From: Aphrophora alni | Taxonomy: Eukaryota; Arthropoda; Insecta; Hemiptera; Aphrophoridae | Direction of reading: 5' to 3' | Assembly: GCA_963513935.1 (NCBI GenBank) | Contig: OY740774.1 | Location: forward strand, 26,927,949 to 26,991,948 | Length of the DNA stretch: 64,000 nucleotides | Part shown: positions 22,145-31,522 of the stretch, piece by piece | How the letters are laid out: each line of letters opens with the position of its first letter | Numbering within the stretch: the first letter of the stretch is position 1 | Position numbers and translations under genes: made by a program | The notes under the pieces: generated by a model | Seen by the model: the letters and a program-made list of their open reading frames with translations, nothing else | Databases searched by the model: none | What the model was told of the DNA's origin: nothing

Positions 22145-24451
22145 CAGTATAAAGTCTCCTTTATTTGGCCTCGTTTTATCCGGTACACTGGGTTTTCCAC
22201 TTCAGTACAATAAAAAACCAGTAAACAAATAAAAAATGGGCTAAAACACGTCTTAAAACATATTCACAAACTTGTAATGATGCCTAACGCTTTTCAGCTA
22301 TAAAATCTTAATACAATTGTGTATATTCATATTGTAAAACGACGAATGTTAACACCGAGGTACCTGTAAACTTTCTAAGACCAATAAATGTTTTGTTGTC
22401 CACAGGGAGCGCTTACGTACACTCTCTATTTCGTGTGCTTTCTTTTATCTACATCAGTTGTCATTGAATTATTGTTTTGTCATCGAGGATATATTTTGTA
22501 TATTGAGTAAATTGAGATTTTTATGAAATAGTATTGTGTATTGTATATTTGTGTACTGTCTTTGTTCTACAACCTTATCCTTTAGAAGTGGTATAAAAGT
22601 GTGCAAAACAATGAAGAAAGACTCTCACTGTAAAGTGAGGTCTTGTGGTACAAGACAATGAGGGAGGAAAAGAATCCCGATATTAAAGTGCCCTTACTTC
22701 AAGAAAAGGCAGTGCAATTAAAAAAGTTATTAGAAAGTGAGGACAGTGAATTCACAGCCTGCAGCAGTTGGTTGTATTGTTGGAAAAAGAGATACAGCAT
22801 ACACGAGATAATTATCACATGAGTATCTTTGTCCGCTGATAAGAGTTTTACCAGTTAATAGATCATGAAGGCTTGTCAGGTGATGAGATATCTTACTCAA
22901 TTTTAATATGATGGCAACAAAAACTGCAAAAAAAAGAAGCTGCTGCACCTGGGTACAAAAGAAGCAAGGAACGAGTAATCGTGCTTGCCTGTAGGAATGC
23001 AAGTGAAACTCACAAATTAAGAGTTATATATAGTATAAAACCTATAAAGCACACACCATTTAAAAATCTGAAATTAATATAGTTCACTTTGGTACTGCAC
23101 AGAATAAGCCTGGATGAATGGCACCATTTTTAAAGGATGGATTATTCGAATTTGTGCCATCAGTTGAATAGTTTTTGAAGGAAAAAACTTCTAAGGAAAG
23201 CTTTCCTTCTTTTGGACAATGCGCACCTTCGCACCCTGATATTGAGTTGACAGATGATGACATAAAGTGGTCTTCGTTCTTCCAAATGTAACTGCTCTGA
23301 GCCAGCCTATGGACCAAGTAGTATTAGAGAAAATAAAGGCTTTTCTCTTTTTTGAAGAAGCCATGGACAACAATGACGATTTTTGGAGACTCAAGCATAT
23401 TGTGATATCCTTGACGTAATCAAATGGAGTGCTGAAGCCTAGGATGAGATCTCAGATTTCACTCGTCTGATCCTGGAAGATCTTACTTGACCGCCCAAGG
23501 TGACAAGTATGAACCAATACAGAACGATGAAAATAATGAATTTGTTTTCTTCTAAAAACCGTCCCCAAGCTTATAAATATCTGATGTAAATAAGTGGATG
23601 GAAAATTACCAAAATGAAGAGATCACGGACGACGACATAGTAGAGATGCCATTGCAGACAACAATGATGAAATCACAATCTCCAACACACACAAGGTGTT
23701 ATATGTTATATAATGATTTTTTAAAAGCCATTGAAACCATCCTTGAATATGTGCCTCAACAGGATGAAGCAACTGCAGCTGAGATATCTGGTTACGAAGA
23801 CAGAGAGAAACAACAGCAAAAAAAGCCCAGATACCGAGAAACAAAAGACAATAAAACACTTTCTCTCTAAATAAATCTGAATTAAAAATCGGTTCAAAAA
23901 CATTTCATTGCTATGTAAATTAAGTTTTATTTTTAGAACATTTTAGTTTAAGATCAAATATGAGAAATTTTTAAGATATTTATTAACATATTTTATTTTT
24001 ATTAATTTAAGATTAAAGCATTATATTTTTATTTTTATATTGTAACAATGTTTATGGGTGCCATGTGCGGTACAGCAGAGTACAAATTACACTACAGGAC
24101 TTGACGTTGTTTTCAGTTGATTCACAAATTTCAATAATGATTTATTTTTTTAATAATATTTATACAAAAATGTTCATAAAAATACTGTACATTATAATAT
24201 AAACTGAGTAATTTTTGGATACTCATTGTTTTATTTAACAATACCCATTCTATTAGAAATGTATCCTGGGCTCTTTTTTTGATTTGTTTTTGTTACTTCT
24301 AGTCGTGTGCATTGCCTGTCCAACATATTGCGTAATATTAACGACAGGCATCCAAAGATCGATAATCATCTGTATTTATCGACATTTTGAGAAAAACTTG
24401 CTAATTTAACATTATTTTAGGATTATCCAGCCTTTTCAGTATCCGGCACTG
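22145..24451 (+). mobile_element. Tigger/pogo element 2, strongly decayed
   Basis: CAGTATAAAGTCTCC... at 22145 and CAGTGCCGGATACTG... read in reverse from 24451, each with TA outside (22143-22144, 24452-24453). Both ends carry TATCCGG-type motifs common to Tigger elements. Size 2.3 kb. Contains a transposase relic. Confidence 0.6.
22640..23870 (+). pseudogene. Tigger transposase relic
   Basis: Blocks in shifting frames: WYKTMREEKNPDIKVPLLQE with KAVQLKKLLESEDSEF and SSWLYCWKKRYSI (CENP-B DNA-binding part), LLLDNAHLRT (second Asp, normally DNAPSHP), VLPNVTALSQPMDQVVLEKI (third Asp), and a longer C-terminal piece from 23598 (WMENYQNEEITDDDIVEM, AIETILEYVPQQDEATAAE). Many stops and indels. More decayed than element 1, so an older insertion or a different family. 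Confidence 0.65.
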
Positions 24452-24550
24452 TATCTGAATTTGAGCACTGTGAGAAATTTTCGTGTTAACCGAAAAAGAT
24501 TGGGAAACACGGATGTAGTCTCTAAAATTTCCAAAATAAACAGATTTTAA

Positions 24551-25223
24551 CCCTTCAACGCGGTAAGCCGTTCCGAGCGCTAGACCCTCTGGTGCGGTAG
24601 TAAAAATCGTCGACTAACATTTCCTTCTCTTGTGGATTGTCTGGCGGGACATTATACGTATTTACATTTACTGTAACTTCCTCATTATCTAAGATTATTG
24701 CGGTATCATTAGCCACATTGCATATATTTACAACTTCATCACCACTATCATGATTACCTTCAATATTTGGATCACAATGGAACTCCATTTGAGCGTAATC
24801 CAAAAAAACTCGCGAATATTATCACTTTGCGGTTCCCACATTATCACTAAAACACAATATACACTAGAACTAATCACACGATCTACTGTCAAACTGTTAA
24901 AAATATTACACTTATAAATAAATGAAGTTATAATAACCTATAACACACGAGAGCCCTCCACGAACCCGCTACAGCTGTTTGTATATAGCCACGTGTTGTT
25001 TCCTTTTCTGAAGGTCACGGTGGTCTAGAAATAAAAATCAATAACTCAACAGATGGCATTTCTCCTGGCAATGTTCTGGGTATACGCTCAGTTCATAAAA
25101 GTTCTTTATTTAGACGCTAGAATCCAGCACGTACCGCAGCGACATTTAGCGTCTTTAGACGGGCGGCCGCGCCAGAAGGTGAAAGTTTGGCCGCGTCTAT
25201 AGACGGTTCACCGCGTTGAAGGG
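24551..25223 (-). mobile_element. Miniature piggyBac (internal deletion)
   Basis: 673 bp bounded by TTAA on both sides (24547-24550 and 25224-25227). The inverted ends CCCTTCAACGCGGT are perfect for 14 bp, then diverge slightly. The right end contains a GC-rich 5' region (25130-25200) with repeated TAGACG motifs. On the minus strand it keeps only the start of the transposase. It needs a full-length partner to move. Confidence 0.85.
24555..24803 (-). CDS. N-terminal stub of a piggyBac transposase
   Basis: 82 codons on the minus strand, MDYAQMEFHCDPNIEGNHDS then an acidic region rich in Asp, Glu and Asn, ending in TIR-encoded residues just inside the left end. An acidic, disordered N-terminus is usual in piggyBac transposases. 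No catalytic domain, so no transposase activity is expected; a deletion joined the N-terminus directly to the opposite end. Confidence 0.55.
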   Translation of the reverse strand: MDYAQMEFHCDPNIEGNHDSGDEVVNICNVANDTAIILDNEEVTVNVNTYNVPPDNPQEKEMLVDDFYYRTRGSSARNGLPR

Positions 25224-25227
25224 TTAA

Positions 25228-25702
25228 TGAAACCATTTCCATAAGATTCATTATAGTTCTTAGAAAGTTATAGGTTAAATAAAATAGGTCTAATGCGCTT
25301 ACAATATTAATCTAATTATTTCAAAATTTTCTTCATTCTGGAGATAGATTATACTAAAAATACAACTACCAGTATAACTTTCATATCAATTGTTTTTAAT
25401 AATAGGGCAATCCGAGTTTTGATTGCTTTTTCGATTGGGAGATTCCACAACTTTTAAAGTAAAATTAGGCTAGAATAATCTTAACAAAAAACTATCTAAA
25501 ACAGATTCAAAATAATATCTAAACAAAATAGGACTTGTCTAATCAGCACTGTTACATTCCCCATGACATTTTACTTTTACTCAGTATAAACTACTTGTGC
25601 AAAGCATCTAATTTAATACGGATAATTTAAGTTTCATTTTATGTATTGTTATCTAGAGGTAAAGTCTTCTTACTCACCTGAACAGTTTCTGCAGATAAAT
25701 CT
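25228..25702. other. AT-rich intergenic sequence
   Basis: No ORF, repeat or transposon end seen. A good minus-strand splice-donor-like sequence (CAG^GTGAGTAAG) lies at 25668-25682 and may belong to the candidate gene upstream. Confidence 0.3.
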
Positions 25703-25923
25703 TTATATTATAGACAAAATTTGATACAAACATTGCTTATCTTTTAACTTAGTAGGTGTAGTTGTGAATGGGATGATCACATTATACACACGCTTATCCA
25801 ACTGAATAGTCCAAGCACATGAAGAAAAGTCTCCTCTGATTGGCAGATAAGTTACATAAACACCATACAAATTGTCTTTGTGAAATTCAAAATGGTAGGA
25901 TATTTTCCAAATAATCTTCATAC
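25703..25923 (-). CDS. Candidate host gene, exon 2 (minus strand)
   Basis: Open for 73 codons after an acceptor-like TTTGTAG^GT at 25924, reading MKIIWKISYHFEFHKDNLYG, then YLPIRGDFSSCAWTIQLDKR, ending TAA. The phase matches the donor of the proposed exon 1 exactly (G + GT). It has ordinary protein composition with no transposon motif, in a quiet 3-kb interval free of mobile elements, so it may be a small host gene or two exons of a bigger one. A strong donor further on (25681) would fit an alternative exon end. Product unknown. Confidence 0.35.
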
Positions 25924-25933
25924 CTACAAACAC

Positions 25934-28175
25934 AGATTGTTTAAAAAATTACAATTGTAAGAAAAGGCATTACAACAATTTTAAAACTCCCATCTACCAT
26001 GTAGGCTATATATTTTTATTACCAAGAACCTTTATACCAAAACTAAATCTAAGCCAATATTTATAACTATAGTAATTAATGAAGGATATTAGTGAAACAT
26101 GACTTATGTTAAGCCTATAAGATTATTATTATTTTTATTTATCATTTTATTTTATTTCTTTATTTTTTATTTTATTTATGATGTCTAAAAATATCACCAA
26201 ATGAAAAAATGTGCCAACTTTTAAACAATATGCAACGATGAGCATTTACCATGTAATTTGTCATATGCCAGCCATCGTCTTCTATTTTAAAGTAATTGAT
26301 GTCATGTGTCACAATAAACCTAGTAGCATCGCAATAATTTGTTAAGTTACTAAGATCGCATACACACCAATTATATTACTTGATTATATTTGAGTTTATA
26401 GCAATGGGCTTTAATTTAATAAGTATTGGAGGCTTTTATAAATGTAAAAACACTTAGCTTGCTTTACAATGGCATACAGACACTATAGAAGGCATTTCAA
26501 ATACCCTAGTTTAAATCAACTACCATTATCAGATGGTAACCTAGAACTAGAGAAACGTGAAAAATCTGCCAAAATATAAATTAAGAAAGGAAAACCATGT
26601 CAAAACTTAACCTGAGCAGTCAAAATAACTAGGTAACTATAAACATAATCAAGAAAATCAGAAGTCACACAACACACTACACAAGAAATGTATACATATG
26701 ATATTAATACACAATGGTGGTGTATAAAACCCCATACTGTCAAAATACACAATATTGACAAAAATTTAAGCTCTGGGAGAGGAACTTACAGTTTATTTTT
26801 TACATAAGATTTGGAGAGGTAGTTATATAGATTTGAGGTTACAGCTAATTTTCCCTTTACTACATATATTTATTCGAAGGAATAATTATTTCTTCAATGC
26901 GGAATTCACTTTTTAACCGATAAATCACAATTCCAAAAGTACAAAATTTTATTATTTATAGGTTAGACATAATGGCAATTCCTCACATTCGCGTCTCGTA
27001 ATGTGAAATGGATGCAAATGGTTTGACACATGCAAATTACATTATTACTAACACAAATACTTTTACAAACAATAGATATCGACTAGTGATTATATAATAT
27101 AAAATGACAATATATATAGCCACCTGGCCAAACCTATCATAGGTTTGGTGAGGTCAATAATTATGCTTACCTTAATATTTAGGGTGATGTGTCACAGCCA
27201 CAAGGAAGAAATTTTGATGTGAATATTAATTATTACCATTATCTCTAAATACTTATAAATAGTTAAAATTTTCAAATTATAATTTTTCGGTTGAAGAAAT
27301 AAATTATTCTTAAGAATAAAGGTAGGTAGTAAAGTATTAACAACTAATGAAAATTAACTGTAACCTCTAATCGATAAATATGCAGTATACCTGTTCGTTG
27401 CAATTTAGTATGGAAATTAAGCAAATCATGTTGTACATACCTCTTATTGTGACCATTAGATCATCCTTACAATCAGTAAACGTGTTTGAATTACCAAAAC
27501 CCATTATTTCTGTCTAAAAAAAGTAGTGCGAATTCCTGGCTGTGTGAGGTTACCGATAATAGCATGTCATTGGACTGGTTATACACACAGCGATAATAAT
27601 AATAATAATACAGTAATTAATTTTGGAATGTATAAAAGAGGGAAAGGAGAGAAACGATTGTAAACATCAAAATAATGATTTAAAAGTTTAGGCCATATTA
27701 AATTTAATCACGTAAGGTTCAATAAGGAGCACAAGTTGCATTCACATATCAATATGATAGGCTATATTTTCAATATGCAATTTAGTTATAAGGTGTTCAC
27801 AAATAAAGAACAGAAATAATTATTTAAACACTTTTGGAAAAACAAAATCAAAATTATAATAAATAATAATTGGAGTTGTCTTGGGTTGATGAAAGAAACA
27901 AATAACTTGTAAAGGGAACAGCGACAGCCATCTTATCTTTCCACTTGTTAATGGATAGTGGAAATGAAATAGGCTTAAGTTTAATAAAACAGATGTCTCG
28001 GATGAGAATCAGATATCGTTGGTGATAATTCAAAATTATTTCAATAGTATAATATACGACAAGGAAATATATTGTTAAATAACATAAAATTTGTATTCAA
28101 TTAATTGTAAAACTCAAATAAATAGTAAAGAAAATAAATGCCCTAGATTTAGAAAGTTAATTTAAAACATTTATA
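25934..28175. other. Quiet AT-rich interval
   Basis: Apart from the possible exon above I see only low-complexity pieces: an ATT/TTTA-rich run at 26125-26180, an (ATA)n microsatellite at 27594-27610, and a perfect palindrome CCAAACCTAT/ATAGGTTTGG around 27138. No transposon ends or long ORFs. Confidence 0.5.
27441..27504 (-). CDS. Candidate host gene, exon 1 (minus strand)
   Basis: ATG in a good context (ATAATGG) begins MGFGNSNTFTDCKDDLMVTI and runs 21 codons plus one base to a donor G^GTATGT at 27440. Joined in phase to the exon at 25923-25703 the product would be 94 residues. The intron would be about 1.5 kb of AT-rich sequence. Not recognised. Confidence 0.3.
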
Positions 28176-28260
28176 CAGTACTACCTCGTTTATCCGCACC
28201 TCATTCAACCGGATGTCCGGATTATCCGGATCGATCCGGAACAAAAAATAAAAAATTTAA

Positions 28261-28388
28261 TCAAGGATAAAATAAAGCAAAAACTTAAAGTTTCAAAATA
28301 TTTTAATAATTACTGTATTTTGAATAATATTTTTAATAATATTTATAATATTTTGAAACTTTAATCTTTTGCTTTATTTTATCCTTGA
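28261..28388. repeat. 42-bp inverted repeat with 44-bp loop
   Basis: TCAAGGATAAAATAAAGCAA at 28261 returns inverted as TTGCTTTATTTTATCCTTGA ending at 28388; the inner part (AAAGTTTCAAAATATT) also pairs. About 39-40 of 42 positions match. It may be a tiny fold-back element or a local inversion duplication. Confidence 0.8.
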
Positions 28389-28697
28389 ATATGGAGTTTC
28401 AACAAGAAATATCTGCTATTACATTAATGTTGATAAAAACGTGATTTCCTCAACACTACAGTGTCGGCTCGAGGTATTAGGGCGGGTTGTTGATGCACTG
28501 GGAAGAGAAAGTGGAGGAACAATGACCTCTGCGTCACCATCCCCCTACCCCGATGCGGCATGACAGTGACCTTGTCTATTGTCTATGCCGGCGGGTAGTC
28601 TATTACGTGCTAGCGACCGGAATACATCATTACCATATTGTGGTGTGCCGTGTTTAGTTTCTTTACATTTTTGATTGGATACGGTTAATAGTATTTC

Positions 28698-28805
28698 AGG
28701 GTGTCTAGCGACCGGGAAAACCGGGAAAAGTCAGGGAATTTGAATTTCTGGAAAAGTCAGGGAAATGTCAGGGAATTTTTTTTTAAACCGGGAAGAATGC
28801 CTGAT
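28698..28805 (+). repeat. CAGGG...CCGGGAAAA repeat block
   Basis: Starts CAGGGTGTCTAGCGACCGGG and then repeats CCGGGAAAA and GTCAGGGAA several times. The CAGGG start and internal repeats resemble ends of some hAT-like or MITE families; no matching other end was found, so it is a fragment. Confidence 0.4.
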
Positions 28806-29171
28806 ATTTTAGAAAGTGTAATACAATGACGATGCCTGTAACGGTCCTTAAAGAAAATGTACAACTGTGAAATAAATACAAACCAGAGCATGTTTATAAC
28901 GCATCATAAACCATCATGTCATTTTTACAACTTTATTGTTGTCGGGTTGCTAAGACTCAAGGGTGTAAATCAGTAAAAAATGTGAACATTTTGTCACATC
29001 TTAAAGCGGTGCCGCCAGCTTTGGAAACCCCCGTTCTTTTTTTTGGCAGTTGGTACATCACATCCCCAGTCGGGAGTATCGAGGACGTGAATGAGAATCG
29101 GCATAGTATTTAGAAGTTGGCGTTGTTACTGCTATTTATTTATATTCGTGTGTTAGCGTTTGTGCGTGGAA

Positions 29172-29312
29172 ATGGCGACGAAACGAAAACGTAATGTGCT
29201 TACAATGGCCCAAAAGTTAGACGCATTGAATCGTATAGACAGGGCCGCATTGAAACGTCACACCAAATTAAAACAGAGGAAGATAAATGACTTTTTTGTA
29301 AATAACAACTAA
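29172..29312 (+). CDS. 46-residue fused Tigger transposase remnant
   Basis: An intact ORF from ATG 29172 to TAA 29310-29312. Residues 1-24 (MATKRKRNVLTMAQKLDALN) are the start of the CENP-B-type HTH, and residues 25-46 (ALKRHTKLKQRKINDFF) are the usual C-terminal tail of Tigger transposases. Everything between, including most of the DNA-binding domain and all catalytic residues, has been removed in frame. A poly(A) signal (AATAAA) follows at about 29340. Probably without function, though a tiny product could be made. Confidence 0.6.
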   Translation: MATKRKRNVLTMAQKLDALNRIDRAALKRHTKLKQRKINDFFVNNN

Positions 29313-29553
29313 ACCCTGTGTAAATATTTCAGGTGTGTAAATAAAATGTTTTTCGTCATTTACAGTACATTGTGTAATTTCGTGTATTGTGTAAATTGAA
29401 TGACTGTGTAAATATTGTGTTTTTTCATGACTTATAAATGGTAAATTATCATTTTATATTTTGTTTTATTTATCTTTCTATAATTTCGGATTATCCGAAC
29501 TTTTGATTAACCTGATCACTTCAGGTCCCAATTAGTCCGGATAAACGACTAAG

Positions 29554-29796
29554 CTTTCTAATGAAAACAGTGCAGCAAAAGGTCATGAAGTATCTCCCAC
29601 TGGTCAGACAGCAGATGCAAGTGCTAAAGAATATGTAAAAAAATTAGGAGTTGGTGGATTAGCTAAGCTTGGATATGATATGGGAAGTTCCAAAACTTCA
29701 AATGGAAAGGCAGAAATGGTTAAATCAACCACAATCGGAAATCGTCTACACCTTCCTACAGAAGATGTTGAAGTAGCTCCAACTATAGAATCATAA
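29554..29796 (+). CDS. Unidentified 80-codon terminal exon or gene fragment
   Basis: Open from an AG at 29552-29553 to TAA at 29794-29796, followed after 9 bases by AATAAA (29806-29811). Reads LSNENSAAKGHEVSPTGQTA, then YVKKLGVGGLAKLGYDMGSS, then STTIGNRLHLPTEDVEVAPT. Balanced composition and an immediate poly(A) signal suggest a real 3' end. It abuts the broken right end of the Tigger element, so its upstream part has been lost or moved. I do not recognise the family; a host 3' exon or a fragment of an integrated viral structural gene are both possible. Confidence 0.4.
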   Translation, partial: LSNENSAAKGHEVSPTGQTADASAKEYVKKLGVGGLAKLGYDMGSSKTSNGKAEMVKSTTIGNRLHLPTEDVEVAPTIES

Positions 29797-29811
29797 ATTA
29801 TTTTTAATAAA

Positions 29812-30998
29812 AGTTTAAATTAATTTCCACTGACTTTTTAAATTTTATTTCAAGATGTTTTGTGTATTTTTCTAAATTACCTTTTTTCTTGACTGTAAAC
29901 TTTGGACTAAGATTATCAAGATAAAGGTAGAACCCTAAGTCAGCAGTATTAATGTCTGTTTACTTTGAACATGTAATGATTAGAGTAAATATTTGATTAT
30001 AAGGCACATATTACTTTGGACAGTGTTGATATGTGGCATATTTGAACTTGGTCTATTCTATAGAATAAAACTCGAACACAAGTTCTCACAAAAATTACGT
30101 TTACTAAATGAAACGCATTTCAACGACAAAGTCGCCATTCTCAATGATACATTAGCTACAATAACTACACTATAACAGTTATAAACCTAATTTTTATGAG
30201 AACTTGTGTTCCAGCTTTTATCTCACAAGTCAAGCTCAACATTTATTTATACTCTGTTTCACCTTATACTCATTATTTTACATAGGTAATAAATATGTTT
30301 AGACAATATTTAAAAAAATTTGTTAAGGTTAGGAGATTTAAACCAAACCATATAGTGTAAAAATTTAAGAAATAAAAGGAGTACAAAATTTTCAAATAAT
30401 TTCATTCTGAACTCAAGAAATACGTTCTTTCTAAACACTTTCAGAATATGCAACGAGTGTTCATCCTTTAAAAGAAAGCTATTCAAATATGTTTGTATTA
30501 TGTACGTTAATAATTATTTGTATTTACATTTTGTTAATCACAATATTTGTTGTTGTATTTTAATTAATTAATTATTGTTATTGTATTGATATGTATATTG
30601 TTTAATATCTATTGACTAAGTTTTGAACATTTTTTATTAATTACTTTATTGTATTGTTTGTATACGGTAACATTTAAAAATGACTATACAATTTTATTTT
30701 GTTCAGGGACAAAAATAAATTTAATGAAATGAAATATCCTCTAAATGTAATGCCTAAAAGTTGGCCTCTTGGGCCTTGTAGTAAAAATTAAAATGTATTT
30801 GTAGATCAACTCAATAGGTGAGCCTCATAATTGTGTATATCACTACTTCCTTGAATATTATATTAAAAAGTCTTTACTCGCTTTCCTCATGTCAGTGTCC
30901 CAGATCTGGTGAGTCTCGGAGATGTAGATATATGAAGAACTTGCTCATTTTGTCTAAAGTAAGAAATGTTTTATTTATTTATTGTGGGGTTAAGTGGA
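29812..30998. other. AT-rich interval with possible LINE 3' tail
   Basis: No convincing gene. A 15-bp inverted repeat (GAACACAAGTTCTCA at 30074, reversed at 30197) is present. Around 30705-30735, CAGGGACAAAAATAAATTTAATGAAATGAAAT looks like the 3' end and short-repeat tail of a non-LTR retrotransposon, here in outline only. A minus-strand TTTAG acceptor-like site at about 30955 lies just left of the array. Confidence 0.35.
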
Positions 30999-31502
30999 TT
31001 CAGGCTCAGGTGTTTCGGGTACCACAATTTCTGACCCTTCATGATTTTCTTGTTTCGTTTCAAATTGAGTCCCAAGCACAAATGAATCATTGAACACTGA
31101 CTCTGAACTAGTGTCAGAATCAGTGTCAGCTTTATCCTGTGCAATGTTTTCAACCTTTGAATACGTTGTAATACAATCTGCAAATGTGATTAAATCTCCA
31201 TCTTTCAATTTGTGACGTACGTAGGACGCAAGTTTTTTCTGTCCCAACTTAGTTTTGTTTCTACTGCCAATATCAAAAATTTCATGTAATTTATCATCTT
31301 CAACCTCTATGACTGCATGAAACTCTAAGATAAATGGATTATCGATTATAATATTACATAGATTTGATCGGCCAATACAAATGCTGCCTCTAAATACTTC
31401 AAAGTATTGATCTTCGAACATGAGTATGGCAACCTTAACTCTTCCATCCACTTGATCAGGACATGAAGGTGCTTCATCTGATCCTAGCCGTGGAGTCAAC
31501 AT
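30990..31502 (-). CDS. FHA-domain protein copy 1, 3'-truncated (MDC1/mu2-like)
   Basis: 170 codons from MLTPRLGSDEAPSCPDQVDG. FHA domain at about residues 22-110: CIGRSNLCNIIIDN (pThr-binding Arg), FILEFHAVIE, DIGSRNKT, then VRHKLKDGDLITFADC. The order and the last block resemble the N-terminal FHA of MDC1 and Drosophila mu2, which dock phosphorylated repair proteins at DNA breaks. The usual Ser three residues before the His is Leu here, and Gly after Asn is Lys, so phosphopeptide binding may be weak. A Ser/Asp-rich tail with SFVLGTQF follows. This copy is the array edge: after PETPEPE the sequence changes to unrelated DNA and stops. Its ATG lies 20-50 bp from the LINE, leaving no promoter of its own. 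Confidence 0.7.
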   Translation of the reverse strand: MLTPRLGSDEAPSCPDQVDGRVKVAILMFEDQYFEVFRGSICIGRSNLCNIIIDNPFILEFHAVIEVEDDKLHEIFDIGSRNKTKLGQKKLASYVRHKLKDGDLITFADCITTYSKVENIAQDKADTDSDTSSESVFNDSFVLGTQFETKQENHEGSEIVVPETPEPEST

Positions 31503-31522
31503 TTTTTTTCTAATATTGTAAC

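Larger units (their letters stand above)
28176..29550 (+). mobile_element. Internally deleted Tigger-type element
   Basis: Left end CAGTACTACCTCGTTTATCC (after TA at 28174-28175) and right end, read in reverse, AGTCGTTTATCCGGACTAAT near 29550, share the Tigger signature. The outermost bases of the right end are lost. The element contains a 46-codon remnant ORF and, in its left half, a large snap-back (28261-28388) and a foreign-looking CAGGG...CCGGGAAAA block (28698-28800). Confidence 0.6.

Noticed and set aside
28916..29113. 65-codon ORF in the Tigger derivative
   Set aside because: No motif and lies in what should be the element's promoter/leader; probably chance.
30074..30211. 15-bp inverted repeat as a microRNA precursor
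   Set aside because: Arms are short and the loop is about 108 bases, unlike a normal pre-miRNA.
30818..31093. 91-codon plus ORF crossing the array edge
   Set aside because: Its second half is the antisense of the FHA gene and its first half is unique DNA, so it is a junction artefact.
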